In this document: positions 31,949-40,039 of the stretch, one piece after another
Layout of the letters: the number at the start of each line of letters is the position of its first letter
Position numbering within the stretch: the stretch's first letter is position 1
Source of the DNA: Mycolicibacterium moriokaense
Lineage (GTDB): Bacteria > Actinomycetota > Actinomycetes > Mycobacteriales > Mycobacteriaceae
Reading direction: 5' to 3'
DNA length: 64,000 nucleotides
Assembly: GCF_003201655.1 (NCBI RefSeq)
Contig: NZ_QJJU01000019.1
Coordinates: forward strand, 1 to 64,000
Made by a program: the position numbers and the translations under genes
The notes under the pieces: generated by a model
Databases searched by the model: none
What the model was told of the DNA's origin: nothing
What the model saw: the letters and a program-made list of their open reading frames with translations, nothing else

Positions 31949-33051
31949 TCGAAGCCGATGAGCTGACGGACGGCGTGCCCGTCGGCCAACTGATCCATGC
32001 CGCTGTTGATTTCGTCGAGTGTGATCGTCGCGGAGACGAGTGATTCGACTGGCAGCCGGCCCGCCCGCCACAGCCCGATGAAGTGCGGGATGTCGTGAGA
32101 CGGCACGGCCGAGCCTAGGTAACTGCCGATCAGCGACCTGCCCTCGGCGACAAAACCCAACGGCGACACACTGATTCGCGCGTCGGGACGTGGCAGGCCG
32201 ACGGTGACCGTTCGGCCGCCGGGTGCGGTGAGGTCGATCGCGGTTTCCAGCGCGAGGGGGTGGCCGACGGCCTCGATGACCACCGCGGCCTTGACGCCGC
32301 GTTCGCGCGCCTCGTCGGGCGTGTACGCCTCGTGCGCGCCCATGGACCGCGCAAGGTCGAGTTTGTCGGCGACCTGGTCGACGCCGATGACCGTGACGTC
32401 GTGGTGCGCCAGCGCGGTGATCACCGCCGCCATCCCGACGCCGCCGAGCCCAACGACGACGACGGTCTGGCCCGGCTGCGGCCGTCCGGCGTTGATGACG
32501 GCGCCGCCACCGGTGAGCACCGCGCATCCGAGCAGCGACGCGACCACCGGTGGCACGTCGGCGGGCACCGGCACCACCGAACGGCGGTCGACGACGGCGT
32601 GCGTGGCGAAGCCGGACACGCCGAGGTGGTGGTTGACGGGTTGGCCGTCGCGCGACAGCCGCCGCTCGCCTGCCATCAGGGTGCCTGCGGCGTTGGCGGC
32701 GCTGCCCGGTTCGCACGGTGTCAGGCCGTTGGTGGCGCAGGCCGGACAGTGGCCGCACCTGGGCAGAAACGTCATTACTATGCGCTGCCCGACGGGCATA
32801 TCCGGCACGTCGGCGCCTGCCTGTTCGACGATCGCCGCCGCCTCGTGTCCGAGCAGCATCGGCACGGGTCGCACGCGATTGCCGTCGACGACGGACAGGT
32901 CGGAATGGCACAACCCGGCGACCTCGATGCGGACAAGGAGTTCCGTGTCGCCGGGCGGGCCGAGGTCGAGTTCACCTACCGACAGCGGTCTCGAATCGGC
33001 GTACGGCCGGGGTAGACCGATCTGTTCGAGCACGGCGCCACGGATCCTCAT
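31945..33051 (-). CDS. adhE1: Zinc-dependent alcohol dehydrogenase (Rv0162c-like)
   Basis: A 368-residue medium-chain alcohol dehydrogenase. Catalytic-zinc ligands are in VAGLCHSDLSVV and LLGHEAAAIVE; the structural-zinc cysteines are in FLPRCGHCPACATNGLTPCE. The cofactor motif is VVVGLGGVGMAAV. ATG 33051 gives the family-typical MRIRGAVLEQIGLPRPY; longer frames run into the divergent thioesterase promoter. The symbol follows gene position relative to the Rv0163-Rv0164 homologues and the mce1 locus. The substrate alcohol is unknown. It is divergent from the thioesterase gene across 35 bp. Confidence 0.9.
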   Translation of the reverse strand: MRIRGAVLEQIGLPRPYADSRPLSVGELDLGPPGDTELLVRIEVAGLCHSDLSVVDGNRVRPVPMLLGHEAAAIVEQAGADVPDMPVGQRIVMTFLPRCGHCPACATNGLTPCEPGSAANAAGTLMAGERRLSRDGQPVNHHLGVSGFATHAVVDRRSVVPVPADVPPVVASLLGCAVLTGGGAVINAGRPQPGQTVVVVGLGGVGMAAVITALAHHDVTVIGVDQVADKLDLARSMGAHEAYTPDEARERGVKAAVVIEAVGHPLALETAIDLTAPGGRTVTVGLPRPDARISVSPLGFVAEGRSLIGSYLGSAVPSHDIPHFIGLWRAGRLPVESLVSATITLDEINSGMDQLADGHAVRQLIGFD

Positions 33052-33086
33052 GACCACCAGACTGCCGTGACTGCGAGACTGCTGCC

Positions 33087-33524
33087 ATGAGCAGTACCGA
33101 GGAGTCGCGTTCAAGCGGTGACTTTTCCGTGCACTGGCCGGTCCTGACCCGGTGGACGGACAACGATATGTTCGGCCACCTCAACAACGCGGTGTACTAC
33201 GAGTTGTTCGACACGGCGATCAACGCGTGGATCAATACCAATTGCGATGTCGACCCATTGAACGTGCCCTGGCTGGGCGTCGTCGCGGAGTCGGGCTGCC
33301 GGTACTTCGCGGAGCTGAAGTTCCCCGATCCGCTGGTCGTCGGGCTGGCCGTCGTTCGGCTCGGCAACAGCAGCGTCACCTACCGGCTCGGCATATTCAC
33401 GCCGGACGGACCAGTCGCCGCCGTCGGGCACTGGGTGCATGTCTACGTGGACAGGACGAGTCGTCGCCCCGTGCCGATCCCCGACACCATCCGCGCGCTG
33501 CTGGAAACGGCGCGCGTGTCGTAG
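33087..33524 (+). CDS. Acyl-CoA thioesterase, 4HBT hotdog fold (Rv0163-like)
   Basis: A 145-residue single hotdog-domain thioesterase. The typical active-site region is RWTDNDMFGHLNNAVYYELF, with the Asp expected to act in 4-hydroxybenzoyl-CoA-type thioesterases. The family tail is PVAAVGHWVHVYVDRTSRRP. It would hydrolyse an acyl-CoA to free acid and CoA in the cytosol. It is followed after 31 bp by the SRPBCC gene, an arrangement kept in H37Rv. Confidence 0.9.
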   Translation: MSSTEESRSSGDFSVHWPVLTRWTDNDMFGHLNNAVYYELFDTAINAWINTNCDVDPLNVPWLGVVAESGCRYFAELKFPDPLVVGLAVVRLGNSSVTYRLGIFTPDGPVAAVGHWVHVYVDRTSRRPVPIPDTIRALLETARVS

Positions 33525-33555
33525 TCGATGTGCCGGGCGTCGATATGCTCGGCCA

Positions 33556-33996
33556 ATGCCGCTCGTGAGCAAGACCGTCGAGGTTGCGGCCTCCGCCGAG
33601 GCGATCATGGCGATCGTCGCCGACTTCGAGTCGTATCCGTTGTGGAACGACGAGATCAAGGGCTGCTGGGTGCTCGCCCGATACGGCGACGGCAGGCCCA
33701 GCCAGTTGCGCCTGGACGTCCTGGTCCAGGGCCAGGCGGGCACTTTCATCTCCGCGGTCTACTACCCCGGCGAGAATCAGATCTACACCGTGTTGCAGCA
33801 GGGGGATCACTTCGAGAAGCAGGAGCAGAAGTTCTCGGTGGTGGCCATCGGCGCGACATCTCTGTTGACCGTCGACCTGGACGTCGAGACCAAGCTGCCC
33901 TTCCCCAAACCGATGGTGAAGAAGGCGATCGGCGACACACTGGACTACCTGGCGGACAACCTCAAGTCCCGCGCAGAGCAGCTGGCCGCGACGTAG
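33556..33996 (+). CDS. SRPBCC / START-like protein (Rv0164, TB18.5-like)
   Basis: A 146-residue polyketide-cyclase/dehydrase-like helix-grip protein. VAASAEAIMAIVADFESYPLW and NDEIKGCWVLARYGDGRPSQ form the start of the hydrophobic-ligand fold. The long C-terminal helix MVKKAIGDTLDYLADNLKSR closes it. Such proteins bind lipids or aromatic ligands; no reaction is assigned. ATG 33556 is used. It converges on the winged-helix gene with a 4-bp gap. Confidence 0.9.
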   Translation: MPLVSKTVEVAASAEAIMAIVADFESYPLWNDEIKGCWVLARYGDGRPSQLRLDVLVQGQAGTFISAVYYPGENQIYTVLQQGDHFEKQEQKFSVVAIGATSLLTVDLDVETKLPFPKPMVKKAIGDTLDYLADNLKSRAEQLAAT

Positions 33997-34000
33997 TTGG

Positions 34001-34339
34001 TCACGCGAAAAGCGCGTCCCAGAACGAGTCGGCGTTCTGGGACGCCATCACCGCGGCTTCGGAACGAAGCGCAAGAACGCGTTGGTGGATCCGATACTCC
34101 GTGGCGCGAGGCATCTCGCCTGGGCCGTAGCGCCCTCGTTTGAGCCGTAACACCCTGCCGTGGTCGATCTCTCGGCGTAAGGCATCGGACACGACTTTAG
34201 ATGGCCGTCCGGGGATGTCGAAGCCCTGGTATTCGAGCGCCTCGACGAGCTCGGCGACGGTCGTCGGACCGTGCTGGAACAGATAGAGAGTGAGTGCGTA
34301 GCGAAGCTCGACGCCCCGAAGTTGGCGTTTGTGAGTCAT
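34001..34339 (-). CDS. Winged-helix-type DNA-binding protein of unknown role
   Basis: A 112-residue basic protein. Residues about 10-75 read as a winged helix: RYALTLYLFQHGPTTVAELV, then EALEYQGFDIPGRPSKVVSD and ALRREIDHGRVLRLKRGRYG. The C-terminal part (RATEYRIHQRVLALRSEAAV) looks helical. No ligand or nuclease motif is visible. It lies between the SRPBCC gene (convergent, 4-bp gap) and mce1R. Two tandem palindromes (34411-34443) stand 72-104 bp upstream of its ATG, which suggests autoregulation. Confidence 0.7.
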   Translation of the reverse strand: MTHKRQLRGVELRYALTLYLFQHGPTTVAELVEALEYQGFDIPGRPSKVVSDALRREIDHGRVLRLKRGRYGPGEMPRATEYRIHQRVLALRSEAAVMASQNADSFWDALFA

Positions 34340-34410
34340 GGGCAGACGGTGCCAGGGGCGGCCGACATCTTGGCGCCGTCCGGAGTGGCAATGCGGTGTG
34401 CCCGCCTCGT

Positions 34411-34443
34411 GGCGACAAAGTCGGCACTGGCGACAAAGTCGCC
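34411..34443. promoter_or_regulatory. Tandem palindromes upstream of the winged-helix gene (candidate operators)
   Basis: GGCGACAAAGTCGCC (34429-34443) is a perfect 6+3+6 palindrome. GGCGACAAAGTCGGC (34411-34425) is the same with one mismatch. Their centres are 18 bp apart, inside the 155-bp gap between the winged-helix gene and mce1R, both on the minus strand. Two copies on nearly one helical face fit cooperative repressor binding. The rest of the gap shows nothing else. Confidence 0.5.
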
Positions 34444-34494
34444 CAGAGGTGGGCACCGAGAGAAGTGATGGGCGGAGCGGGTTCAGCCGACGCG

Positions 34495-35187
34495 TCAGGT
34501 CCACAAACCGATCTCGTCGAGCCGGTCGACCAATCGCTGCGCGGCGTCGGTGAACTCGCCGCTGGTGAGCCGGACGACGGTGTCGACATCGCGGCGGCGC
34601 AACGCTGCGATGACCTCGCGGTGCGTGGCCACCGCCGAGGGACCCCACGTCGCGTCGCTGGCGTAGATCTGTCCAGGCAAATAGCGCGCAACATGTAAGA
34701 GGAACCAGGCCAGCTTGATGCGGCCGGTCGCCCGGTTGAGTGCGCGATGGAACAGGAACTCCGCCCCAACGACGTCTTCGGTTTTGCCGCGATCGATGGC
34801 CGCCGCCAGCCCGTCGTTGAGCCGTTCCAGCTCGTCGATCTCCACGTCGGTGATCCGCTCGGCCGCCGTCGCGGCCAGCTCTTTGGCGATGGTGGCCTGC
34901 AGCCAGAAGATGTCCTCGATATCGCCGCGTGTCAGCGGCACCACCACATGCCCGCGATGCGGCTCGAGCTGCACCATGCCCTCACCTCGCAAGGTGCGCA
35001 GGGCCTCGCGCACCGGCGTGATGCTGACGCCAAGGGCGGCCGCCGTCTCATCGAGTCGGATGAACGTCCCCGGTCGCAGCGTGCCGGTCATGATGTCGGC
35101 GCGTAGACGGGCGGCGACCTCGTCCGAGAGCTGCTCGCGCCGCACCGCCCTGCGCCCCTGCGGGCGGGGCTTGGCTGGCGCGTTCAT
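34495..35187 (-). CDS. mce1R: GntR family regulator of the mce1 operon (Rv0165c-like)
   Basis: A 230-residue FadR/FCD-type GntR regulator. The N-terminal winged helix (about 18-80) has LSDEVAARLRADIMTGTLRP and LGVSITPVREALRTLRGEGM. The C-terminal FCD ligand-binding helices include HRALNRATGRIKLAWFLLHV. In M. tuberculosis Mce1R represses the fadD5-mce1 operon, and its position here, divergent from fadD5 across 109 bp, is the same. ATG 35187 starts the recognisable protein; a longer frame runs back through the shared promoter region. Confidence 0.92.
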   Translation of the reverse strand: MNAPAKPRPQGRRAVRREQLSDEVAARLRADIMTGTLRPGTFIRLDETAAALGVSITPVREALRTLRGEGMVQLEPHRGHVVVPLTRGDIEDIFWLQATIAKELAATAAERITDVEIDELERLNDGLAAAIDRGKTEDVVGAEFLFHRALNRATGRIKLAWFLLHVARYLPGQIYASDATWGPSAVATHREVIAALRRRDVDTVVRLTSGEFTDAAQRLVDRLDEIGLWT

Positions 35188-35262
35188 CGCTCTCTCCGGT
35201 CTGTATGGCGTGGGGTTGTCCCCGAGCCGCCGAGGCCATAGTGTGACCGGGGCAACACAATG

Positions 35263-35272
35263 TTTGATCAAA
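35263..35272. promoter_or_regulatory. Palindrome in the mce1R-fadD5 divergent region (candidate Mce1R operator)
   Basis: TTTGATCAAA is a perfect 10-bp palindrome, extendable to the near-symmetrical TGTTTGATCAAATA. It lies 25 bp before the fadD5 ATG and 76 bp before the mce1R ATG, in the only region from which the regulator could control both. Assignment to Mce1R is by position. Confidence 0.4.
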
Positions 35273-35296
35273 TATCAACGCCGCGCAACCCGTCCG

Positions 35297-36940
35297 ATGG
35301 AGCATTATCCGTTGACCGAGCTGTCAGCCACCGAGCAGCCTTATCTGGCGCGTCGGCAGAACTGGTGCAACCAGCTCACAAGGCACGCGTTGATGCAGCC
35401 AGAGGCGACGGCCCTGCAGTTCCTCGGGCAGACGACGACATGGGGTGAGCTCGACCGGCGGGCTACCGCACTGGCAGGCGCGCTGTGCAGGCGCGGAGTC
35501 GGTTTCGGTGACCGTGTGCTGATCCTGATGCTCAACCGCACCGAGTTCATCGAATCGTTCCTCGCGGCCAACAAGCTGGGCGCCATCGCCGTGCCGGTCA
35601 ACTTCCGCATGACCCCACCGGAGATCGCGTTCCTGGTGAGCGACTGCCAGGCCCGCGTAGTGATCACCGAAGCCGTGCTGGCGAACGTGGCGACCGCGGT
35701 GCGTGGCGTCGACCCGACCCTCAAGACCGTCGTCGTCGCAGGTAGTGGTACCGATGACGAGGTCATCGGCTACGACGACCTGCTCTCGGAGCGAGGAGCC
35801 GCGCCGCAACCGGTGGATATCCCCAACGATTCGCCTGCCCTGATCATGTACACCTCCGGCACCACAGGCAGGCCCAAGGGAGCGGTACTCACCCACAACA
35901 ACATCGCAGGGCAGGCGATGACGAATCTCTTCACGGTCAGCCCCGATATCAACCACGACGTCGGCTTCATCGGGGTTCCGCTGTTCCACATCGCAGGCAT
36001 CGGCAACACGATCAGCGGCCTGCTACTCGGCCTGCCCACCGTGCTCTACCCGCTGGGCGCATTCGACCCTGGCGCGCTGCTCGATGTGCTCGCCGCCGAG
36101 AAGGTGACGTCGATGTTCTTGGTCCCCGCCCAGTGGCAGGCGGTGTGCGCGGCCCAGCGGGCCAATCCACGGGAGCTTCAGTTGCGGGTGTTGTCATGGG
36201 GCGCCGCCCCAGCGTCGGACACCTTGCTGCGCGACATGTCCGAGTTGTTCCCAGGCACTCAGATCTACGCGGCGTTCGGCCAGACGGAGATGTCTCCGGT
36301 CACTTGTATGTTGTTGGCGCAGGACGCAATTCGCAAACTCGGGTCCGTTGGCAAAGTCATCCCAACGGTGGCCGCGCGAGTGGTCGACGACAACATGAAC
36401 GACGTCGCGGTCGGCCAGGTCGGCGAGATCGTCTATCGGGCGCCCACCCTGATGGCCGGCTACTGGAACAACCCGAAGGCCACCGCCGAGGCGTTCGCAG
36501 GGGGTTGGTTTCACTCAGGCGACCTCGTCCGTCAGGACGACGAGGGCTACGTGTGGGTCGTCGACCGCAAGAAGGACATGATCATCTCCGGCGGCGAGAA
36601 CATCTACTGCGCCGAGGTGGAGAACGTTTTGGCCGGTCATCCCGCCATCGTCGAGGTGGCGGTGATCGGACGCCCCGACGAGAGGTGGGGCGAAGTCCCC
36701 GTCGCGGTCGCCGCTGTACGCACTGATCTTGACCTCGGTGATCTTGACCAATTCCTCACCGAACGGATCGCGAGGTACAAGCATCCGAAGGCGCTGAAGA
36801 TCGTCGACGCGCTGCCGCGCAACCCGGCTGGCAAGGTCCTGAAAACGGAACTGAGAGCGAGGTTCGGCGTAGCGAACGAGATTGACGCTGGCGAAGGTTC
36901 CACTCCGCCAACGGTTTCTGCTGGGGCACAAGACAATTAA
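35297..36940 (+). CDS. fadD5: Fatty-acid--CoA ligase FadD5 (Rv0166-like)
   Basis: ATP-dependent acyl-CoA synthetase of 547 residues, expected to activate fatty acids brought in by the mce1 system. The AMP-binding P-loop is LIMYTSGTTGRPKGAVLTHN. Later motifs are IYAAFGQTEMSPV, FHSGDLVRQDDEGYVWVVDR and the hinge/catalytic-Lys region GGENIYCAEVENVL then LPRNPAGKVLKTELR. ATG 35297 is chosen because the longer frame reads antisense mce1R. It is separated from yrbE1A by 212 bp. Confidence 0.94.
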   Translation: MEHYPLTELSATEQPYLARRQNWCNQLTRHALMQPEATALQFLGQTTTWGELDRRATALAGALCRRGVGFGDRVLILMLNRTEFIESFLAANKLGAIAVPVNFRMTPPEIAFLVSDCQARVVITEAVLANVATAVRGVDPTLKTVVVAGSGTDDEVIGYDDLLSERGAAPQPVDIPNDSPALIMYTSGTTGRPKGAVLTHNNIAGQAMTNLFTVSPDINHDVGFIGVPLFHIAGIGNTISGLLLGLPTVLYPLGAFDPGALLDVLAAEKVTSMFLVPAQWQAVCAAQRANPRELQLRVLSWGAAPASDTLLRDMSELFPGTQIYAAFGQTEMSPVTCMLLAQDAIRKLGSVGKVIPTVAARVVDDNMNDVAVGQVGEIVYRAPTLMAGYWNNPKATAEAFAGGWFHSGDLVRQDDEGYVWVVDRKKDMIISGGENIYCAEVENVLAGHPAIVEVAVIGRPDERWGEVPVAVAAVRTDLDLGDLDQFLTERIARYKHPKALKIVDALPRNPAGKVLKTELRARFGVANEIDAGEGSTPPTVSAGAQDN

Positions 36941-37014
36941 CGGCGGGTGGTGGGTTTGCTAACGGTTACGGATTCAATCCTGCCGATGCGGTGCACTACG
37001 GGGATCGCATCGGG

Positions 37015-37020
37015 TACAGT
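37015..37020 (+). promoter_or_regulatory. Possible -10 box in the fadD5-yrbE1A gap
   Basis: TACAGT at 37015-37020 fits the TANNNT -10 pattern, but no good -35 box lies 16-19 bp upstream. It would give a transcript starting about 125 bp before yrbE1A. The 212-bp gap (36941-37152) otherwise holds only a possible 20-residue leader ORF at 37094-37156 preceded by AAGGAGGGGG. Confidence 0.3.
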
Positions 37021-37152
37021 CCTGTGGTCCGGCTTACTACCCGCGAGTAGGGAGACGGCGGTCACACATACGGGGTTGGGGCAAGGAGGGGGCGTGCGAC
37101 ACGGGCTGCCGCTGCGCCGCGACACTCAGCGTCGCGCCGTGGGAGTGAACCG

Positions 37153-37953
37153 GTGACGGCGTCGACCGGCTTGGTCGGTTACGTCCGCGACCAGACCAGG
37201 CCTGCCCTCACCGCAGCAGGCGGCTTCGTCCGCATGTGCGTGCTCACCGGCAAAGGGCTGTTCCGGCCGCCGTTTCAATGGCGTGAGTTCATCCTTCAGT
37301 CCTGGTTCCTGATGCGGGTGGCGTTTCTGCCCACCCTTGCGGTCTCGATCCCACTGACCGTGCTCCTGATCTTCACGCTGAACATCCTCCTGGCCGAGTT
37401 CGGCGCCGCCGACATCTCGGGGTCGGGCGCGGCGATCGGCGCCGTCACCCAGCTGGGACCGTTGGTGACCGTGCTTGTGGTGGCCGGCGCGGGGTCGACG
37501 GCCATCTGCGCCGACCTCGGTGCACGCACCATCCGCGAGGAGATCGACGCGCTGGAGGTGCTCGGCATCGACCCGATCCACCGGCTGGTCGTGCCCCGAG
37601 TGGTCGCTTCGACGTTCGTTGCGGTGCTACTCAACGGCGCGGTCATCACCATCGGACTCGTCGGCGGCTTCATCTTCGGCGTGTATCTACAGAATGTCTC
37701 CGCGGGCGCTTACGTCTCGACGCTCACCCTGATCACCGGGCTCCCCGAGGTGCTGATCTCGATCATCAAGGCCGGAACCTTCGGTCTGATCGCCGGTTTG
37801 GTTGGTTGTTATCGCGGGCTCACGGTGTCCGGCGGCGCGAAGGGCGTCGGCACCGCGGTCAACGAGACACTGGTGCTCTGCGTGATCGCACTGTTCGCGG
37901 TCAACGTGGTGCTGACCACGATCGGCGTCCGGTTCGGAACGGGGAGCAGCTGA
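37153..37953 (+). CDS. yrbE1A: Mce1 ABC-type transporter permease YrbE1A (Rv0167-like)
   Basis: Inner-membrane permease of the MlaE family, 266 residues with about five to six membrane helices. The MlaE core is VTQLGPLVTVLVVAGAGSTA then ICADLGARTIREEIDALEVL, with its EExDAL cytoplasmic coupling motif. It pairs with YrbE1B and an ATPase encoded elsewhere (MceG) to drive lipid import. GTG start; its first three bases overlap the stop of a possible 20-codon leader ORF. Confidence 0.97.
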   Translation: MTASTGLVGYVRDQTRPALTAAGGFVRMCVLTGKGLFRPPFQWREFILQSWFLMRVAFLPTLAVSIPLTVLLIFTLNILLAEFGAADISGSGAAIGAVTQLGPLVTVLVVAGAGSTAICADLGARTIREEIDALEVLGIDPIHRLVVPRVVASTFVAVLLNGAVITIGLVGGFIFGVYLQNVSAGAYVSTLTLITGLPEVLISIIKAGTFGLIAGLVGCYRGLTVSGGAKGVGTAVNETLVLCVIALFAVNVVLTTIGVRFGTGSS

Positions 37954-37954
37954 C

Positions 37955-38824
37955 GTGTCGACGACCCAGGTCCTGAGTTCTCGGTTCCCGCGGGCATTCG
38001 CCCGCGGGACCGGTTTAGTATCCGCCCCTGCCCGCGGATTGGACAGCATCGGACACGTCGCGTGGTTCGTCGTCACCGTTGTCGGGTCTATCGGCCACGC
38101 GCTGCGCTACTACCGCAAGGAGACACTGCGTCTGATCGCCGAGATCGGCATGGGGACAGGCGCGATGGCGGTGATCGGCGGCACGGTCGCGATCGTCGGT
38201 TTCGTCACACTGTCCGGTTCGTCGCTCGTTGCGATTCAGGGCTTCGCGTCGCTCGGCAACATCGGGGTCGAGGCGTTCACCGGGTTCTTCGCCGCACTGA
38301 TCAACGTTCGCATTGCCGCGCCCGTGGTGGCGGGCGTGGCCTTGGCGGCCACGGTCGGTGCCGGCGCCACCGCCGAGTTGGGCGCCATGCGCATCAGCGA
38401 GGAGATCGACGCGCTCGAGGTGATGGGCATCAAGTCCATCTCGTATCTGGTGTCCACTCGGATCATGGCCGGCTTCATCGTCATCATCCCGCTGTACGCG
38501 ATGGCGATCATCCTGTCGTTCCTGTCCGCACAGGTCACCACTACCTTCTTCTACGGTCAGTCCTTCGGCACCTACGAGCACTACTTCAGGACCTTCCTGC
38601 GTCCCGAGGACGTGATGTGGTCGTTCGTGCAGGCGGTGATCATCTCGGTGATCGTGATGATCAACCATTGCTATTTCGGCTATTTCGCAAGCGGCGGCCC
38701 CGTCGGGGTCGGCGAGGCCGTTGGCCGGTCGATGCGCACGTCATTGGTGGCGATCGTCTGTGTGGTCCTGTTCGCATCGTTGGCGCTCTACGGCGTCAAC
38801 CCGAACTTCAACCTGACGGTGTAG
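37955..38824 (+). CDS. yrbE1B: Mce1 ABC-type transporter permease YrbE1B (Rv0168-like)
   Basis: Second MlaE-type permease of the mce1 transporter, 289 residues with five to six membrane helices. The family motif is VGAGATAELGAMRISEEIDA then LEVMGIKSISYLVSTR. The N-terminal 40 residues are longer and more polar than in YrbE1A. GTG start one base after the yrbE1A stop; mce1A follows after 3 bp. Expected to form a heterodimer with YrbE1A. Confidence 0.97.
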   Translation: MSTTQVLSSRFPRAFARGTGLVSAPARGLDSIGHVAWFVVTVVGSIGHALRYYRKETLRLIAEIGMGTGAMAVIGGTVAIVGFVTLSGSSLVAIQGFASLGNIGVEAFTGFFAALINVRIAAPVVAGVALAATVGAGATAELGAMRISEEIDALEVMGIKSISYLVSTRIMAGFIVIIPLYAMAIILSFLSAQVTTTFFYGQSFGTYEHYFRTFLRPEDVMWSFVQAVIISVIVMINHCYFGYFASGGPVGVGEAVGRSMRTSLVAIVCVVLFASLALYGVNPNFNLTV

Positions 38825-38827
38825 CCA

Positions 38828-40039
38828 ATGACCGCGCCGCTGAACACTCCTCGCAAACCGCCATACAAGTTGGCCGGATTGGTCTTGTCGCTGCTGACCA
38901 TCGCCGCGATCGTGCTCGTCTACTTCCAGTTCCGCGGTGACTTCCTGCAACGCGACCAGCTGACCATGATGTCGGCGCGTGCGGGCCTTTCGATGGATCC
39001 CGGTGCGAAGGTCACTTACAACGGTGTGGAAATCGGCAGGGTCGGTAAAGTCCAGGCGGTCAACGTCGGCGATCAGCAACAGGCGAAGATCACCCTGGAG
39101 GTTGACCCCAAGTACCTCCACCTGATTCCGAAGAACGTCGAAGCCGACATCAGCGCGACAACGGTGTTCGGCAACAAGTACATCTCGTTCAAGTCGCCGA
39201 AAGACCCGACACCGCAACGCATCTCGACTTCCGATGTGATCGACGTGACGTCGGTGACCACCGAGTTCAACACCTTGTTCGAGACGGTCGTCGATGTGTC
39301 GCAGCAGGTCGACCCGATCAAGCTGAACCAGACCCTCAGCGCGACCGCAGAAGCGCTCGGCGGGCTCGGCGATCGGTTCGGCCAGTCGATCGTCCAAGGC
39401 AACGACATCCTCGCCGACATCAATCCGCAGATGGCAGACATTCGTCGACTCAACCAAGGTCTCGCGAATCTCGGCGACGTGTACGCCAACGCGGCGCCGG
39501 ACCTGTTCGACGGACTGGAACACGCGGTGACCACCGCGCGCACCCTCAACGAGCAGCGGGGCAACATCGACCAGGCCCTGATGGCCGCAGTCGGGTTCGG
39601 CAACACCGGCGGCGACATCTTCGAGCGCGGCGGCCCCTACCTGGTGCGCGGCACGCAGGACCTGATCCCCACCTCAGAACTGCTCGACACGTACAGCCCG
39701 GCGTTGGCGTGCACGATCCGCAACTTCCACGACGTGGAGCCCAAGGTCGCCGCATCGCTTGGCGGCAACGGTTATTCGCTGAGAACGCTCAGCGAGATCA
39801 TGGGTGCAGGCAACCCGTATGTGTATCCGGACAATCTGCCGCGCGTGAACGCACGCGGCGGCCCCGAGGGCAGACCGGGTTGTTGGCAGCCCATCACACA
39901 TGATCTGTGGCCCGCGCCGTACCTGGTAATGGACACGGGTGCCTCCATCGCGCCGTACAACCACTTCGGACTCGGTCAGCCGATCCTGATCGAGTACGTG
40001 TGGGGACGCCAGATCGGGGAGAACACGATCAACCCATGA
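38828..40039 (+). CDS. mce1A: Mce family protein Mce1A (Rv0169-like)
   Basis: Cell-envelope substrate-binding subunit of the mce1 lipid importer, 403 residues. A single N-terminal membrane anchor (about 14-34) precedes the MCE/MlaD domain (about 38-115; GLSMDPGAKVTYNGVEIGRV). A long helical region and a C-terminal Cys/Pro domain follow (CTIRNFHDVEPKVA, GRPGCWQPITHDLWPAPYLV). It is shorter than the M. tuberculosis protein as I recall it, the difference lying at the C-terminus. It overlaps mce1B by 4 nt (ATGA). Confidence 0.96.
   Translation: MTAPLNTPRKPPYKLAGLVLSLLTIAAIVLVYFQFRGDFLQRDQLTMMSARAGLSMDPGAKVTYNGVEIGRVGKVQAVNVGDQQQAKITLEVDPKYLHLIPKNVEADISATTVFGNKYISFKSPKDPTPQRISTSDVIDVTSVTTEFNTLFETVVDVSQQVDPIKLNQTLSATAEALGGLGDRFGQSIVQGNDILADINPQMADIRRLNQGLANLGDVYANAAPDLFDGLEHAVTTARTLNEQRGNIDQALMAAVGFGNTGGDIFERGGPYLVRGTQDLIPTSELLDTYSPALACTIRNFHDVEPKVAASLGGNGYSLRTLSEIMGAGNPYVYPDNLPRVNARGGPEGRPGCWQPITHDLWPAPYLVMDTGASIAPYNHFGLGQPILIEYVWGRQIGENTINP

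Noticed and set aside
34410..34443. Repeated TGGCGACAAAGTCG considered as a CRISPR-like or minisatellite array
   Set aside because: Only two units and no spacers or cas genes; better explained as tandem operator palindromes.
38930..38945. RGD tripeptide in Mce1A (FRGDF) as an integrin-binding motif
   Set aside because: It lies directly after the membrane anchor and not in an exposed loop; tripeptides occur often by chance.
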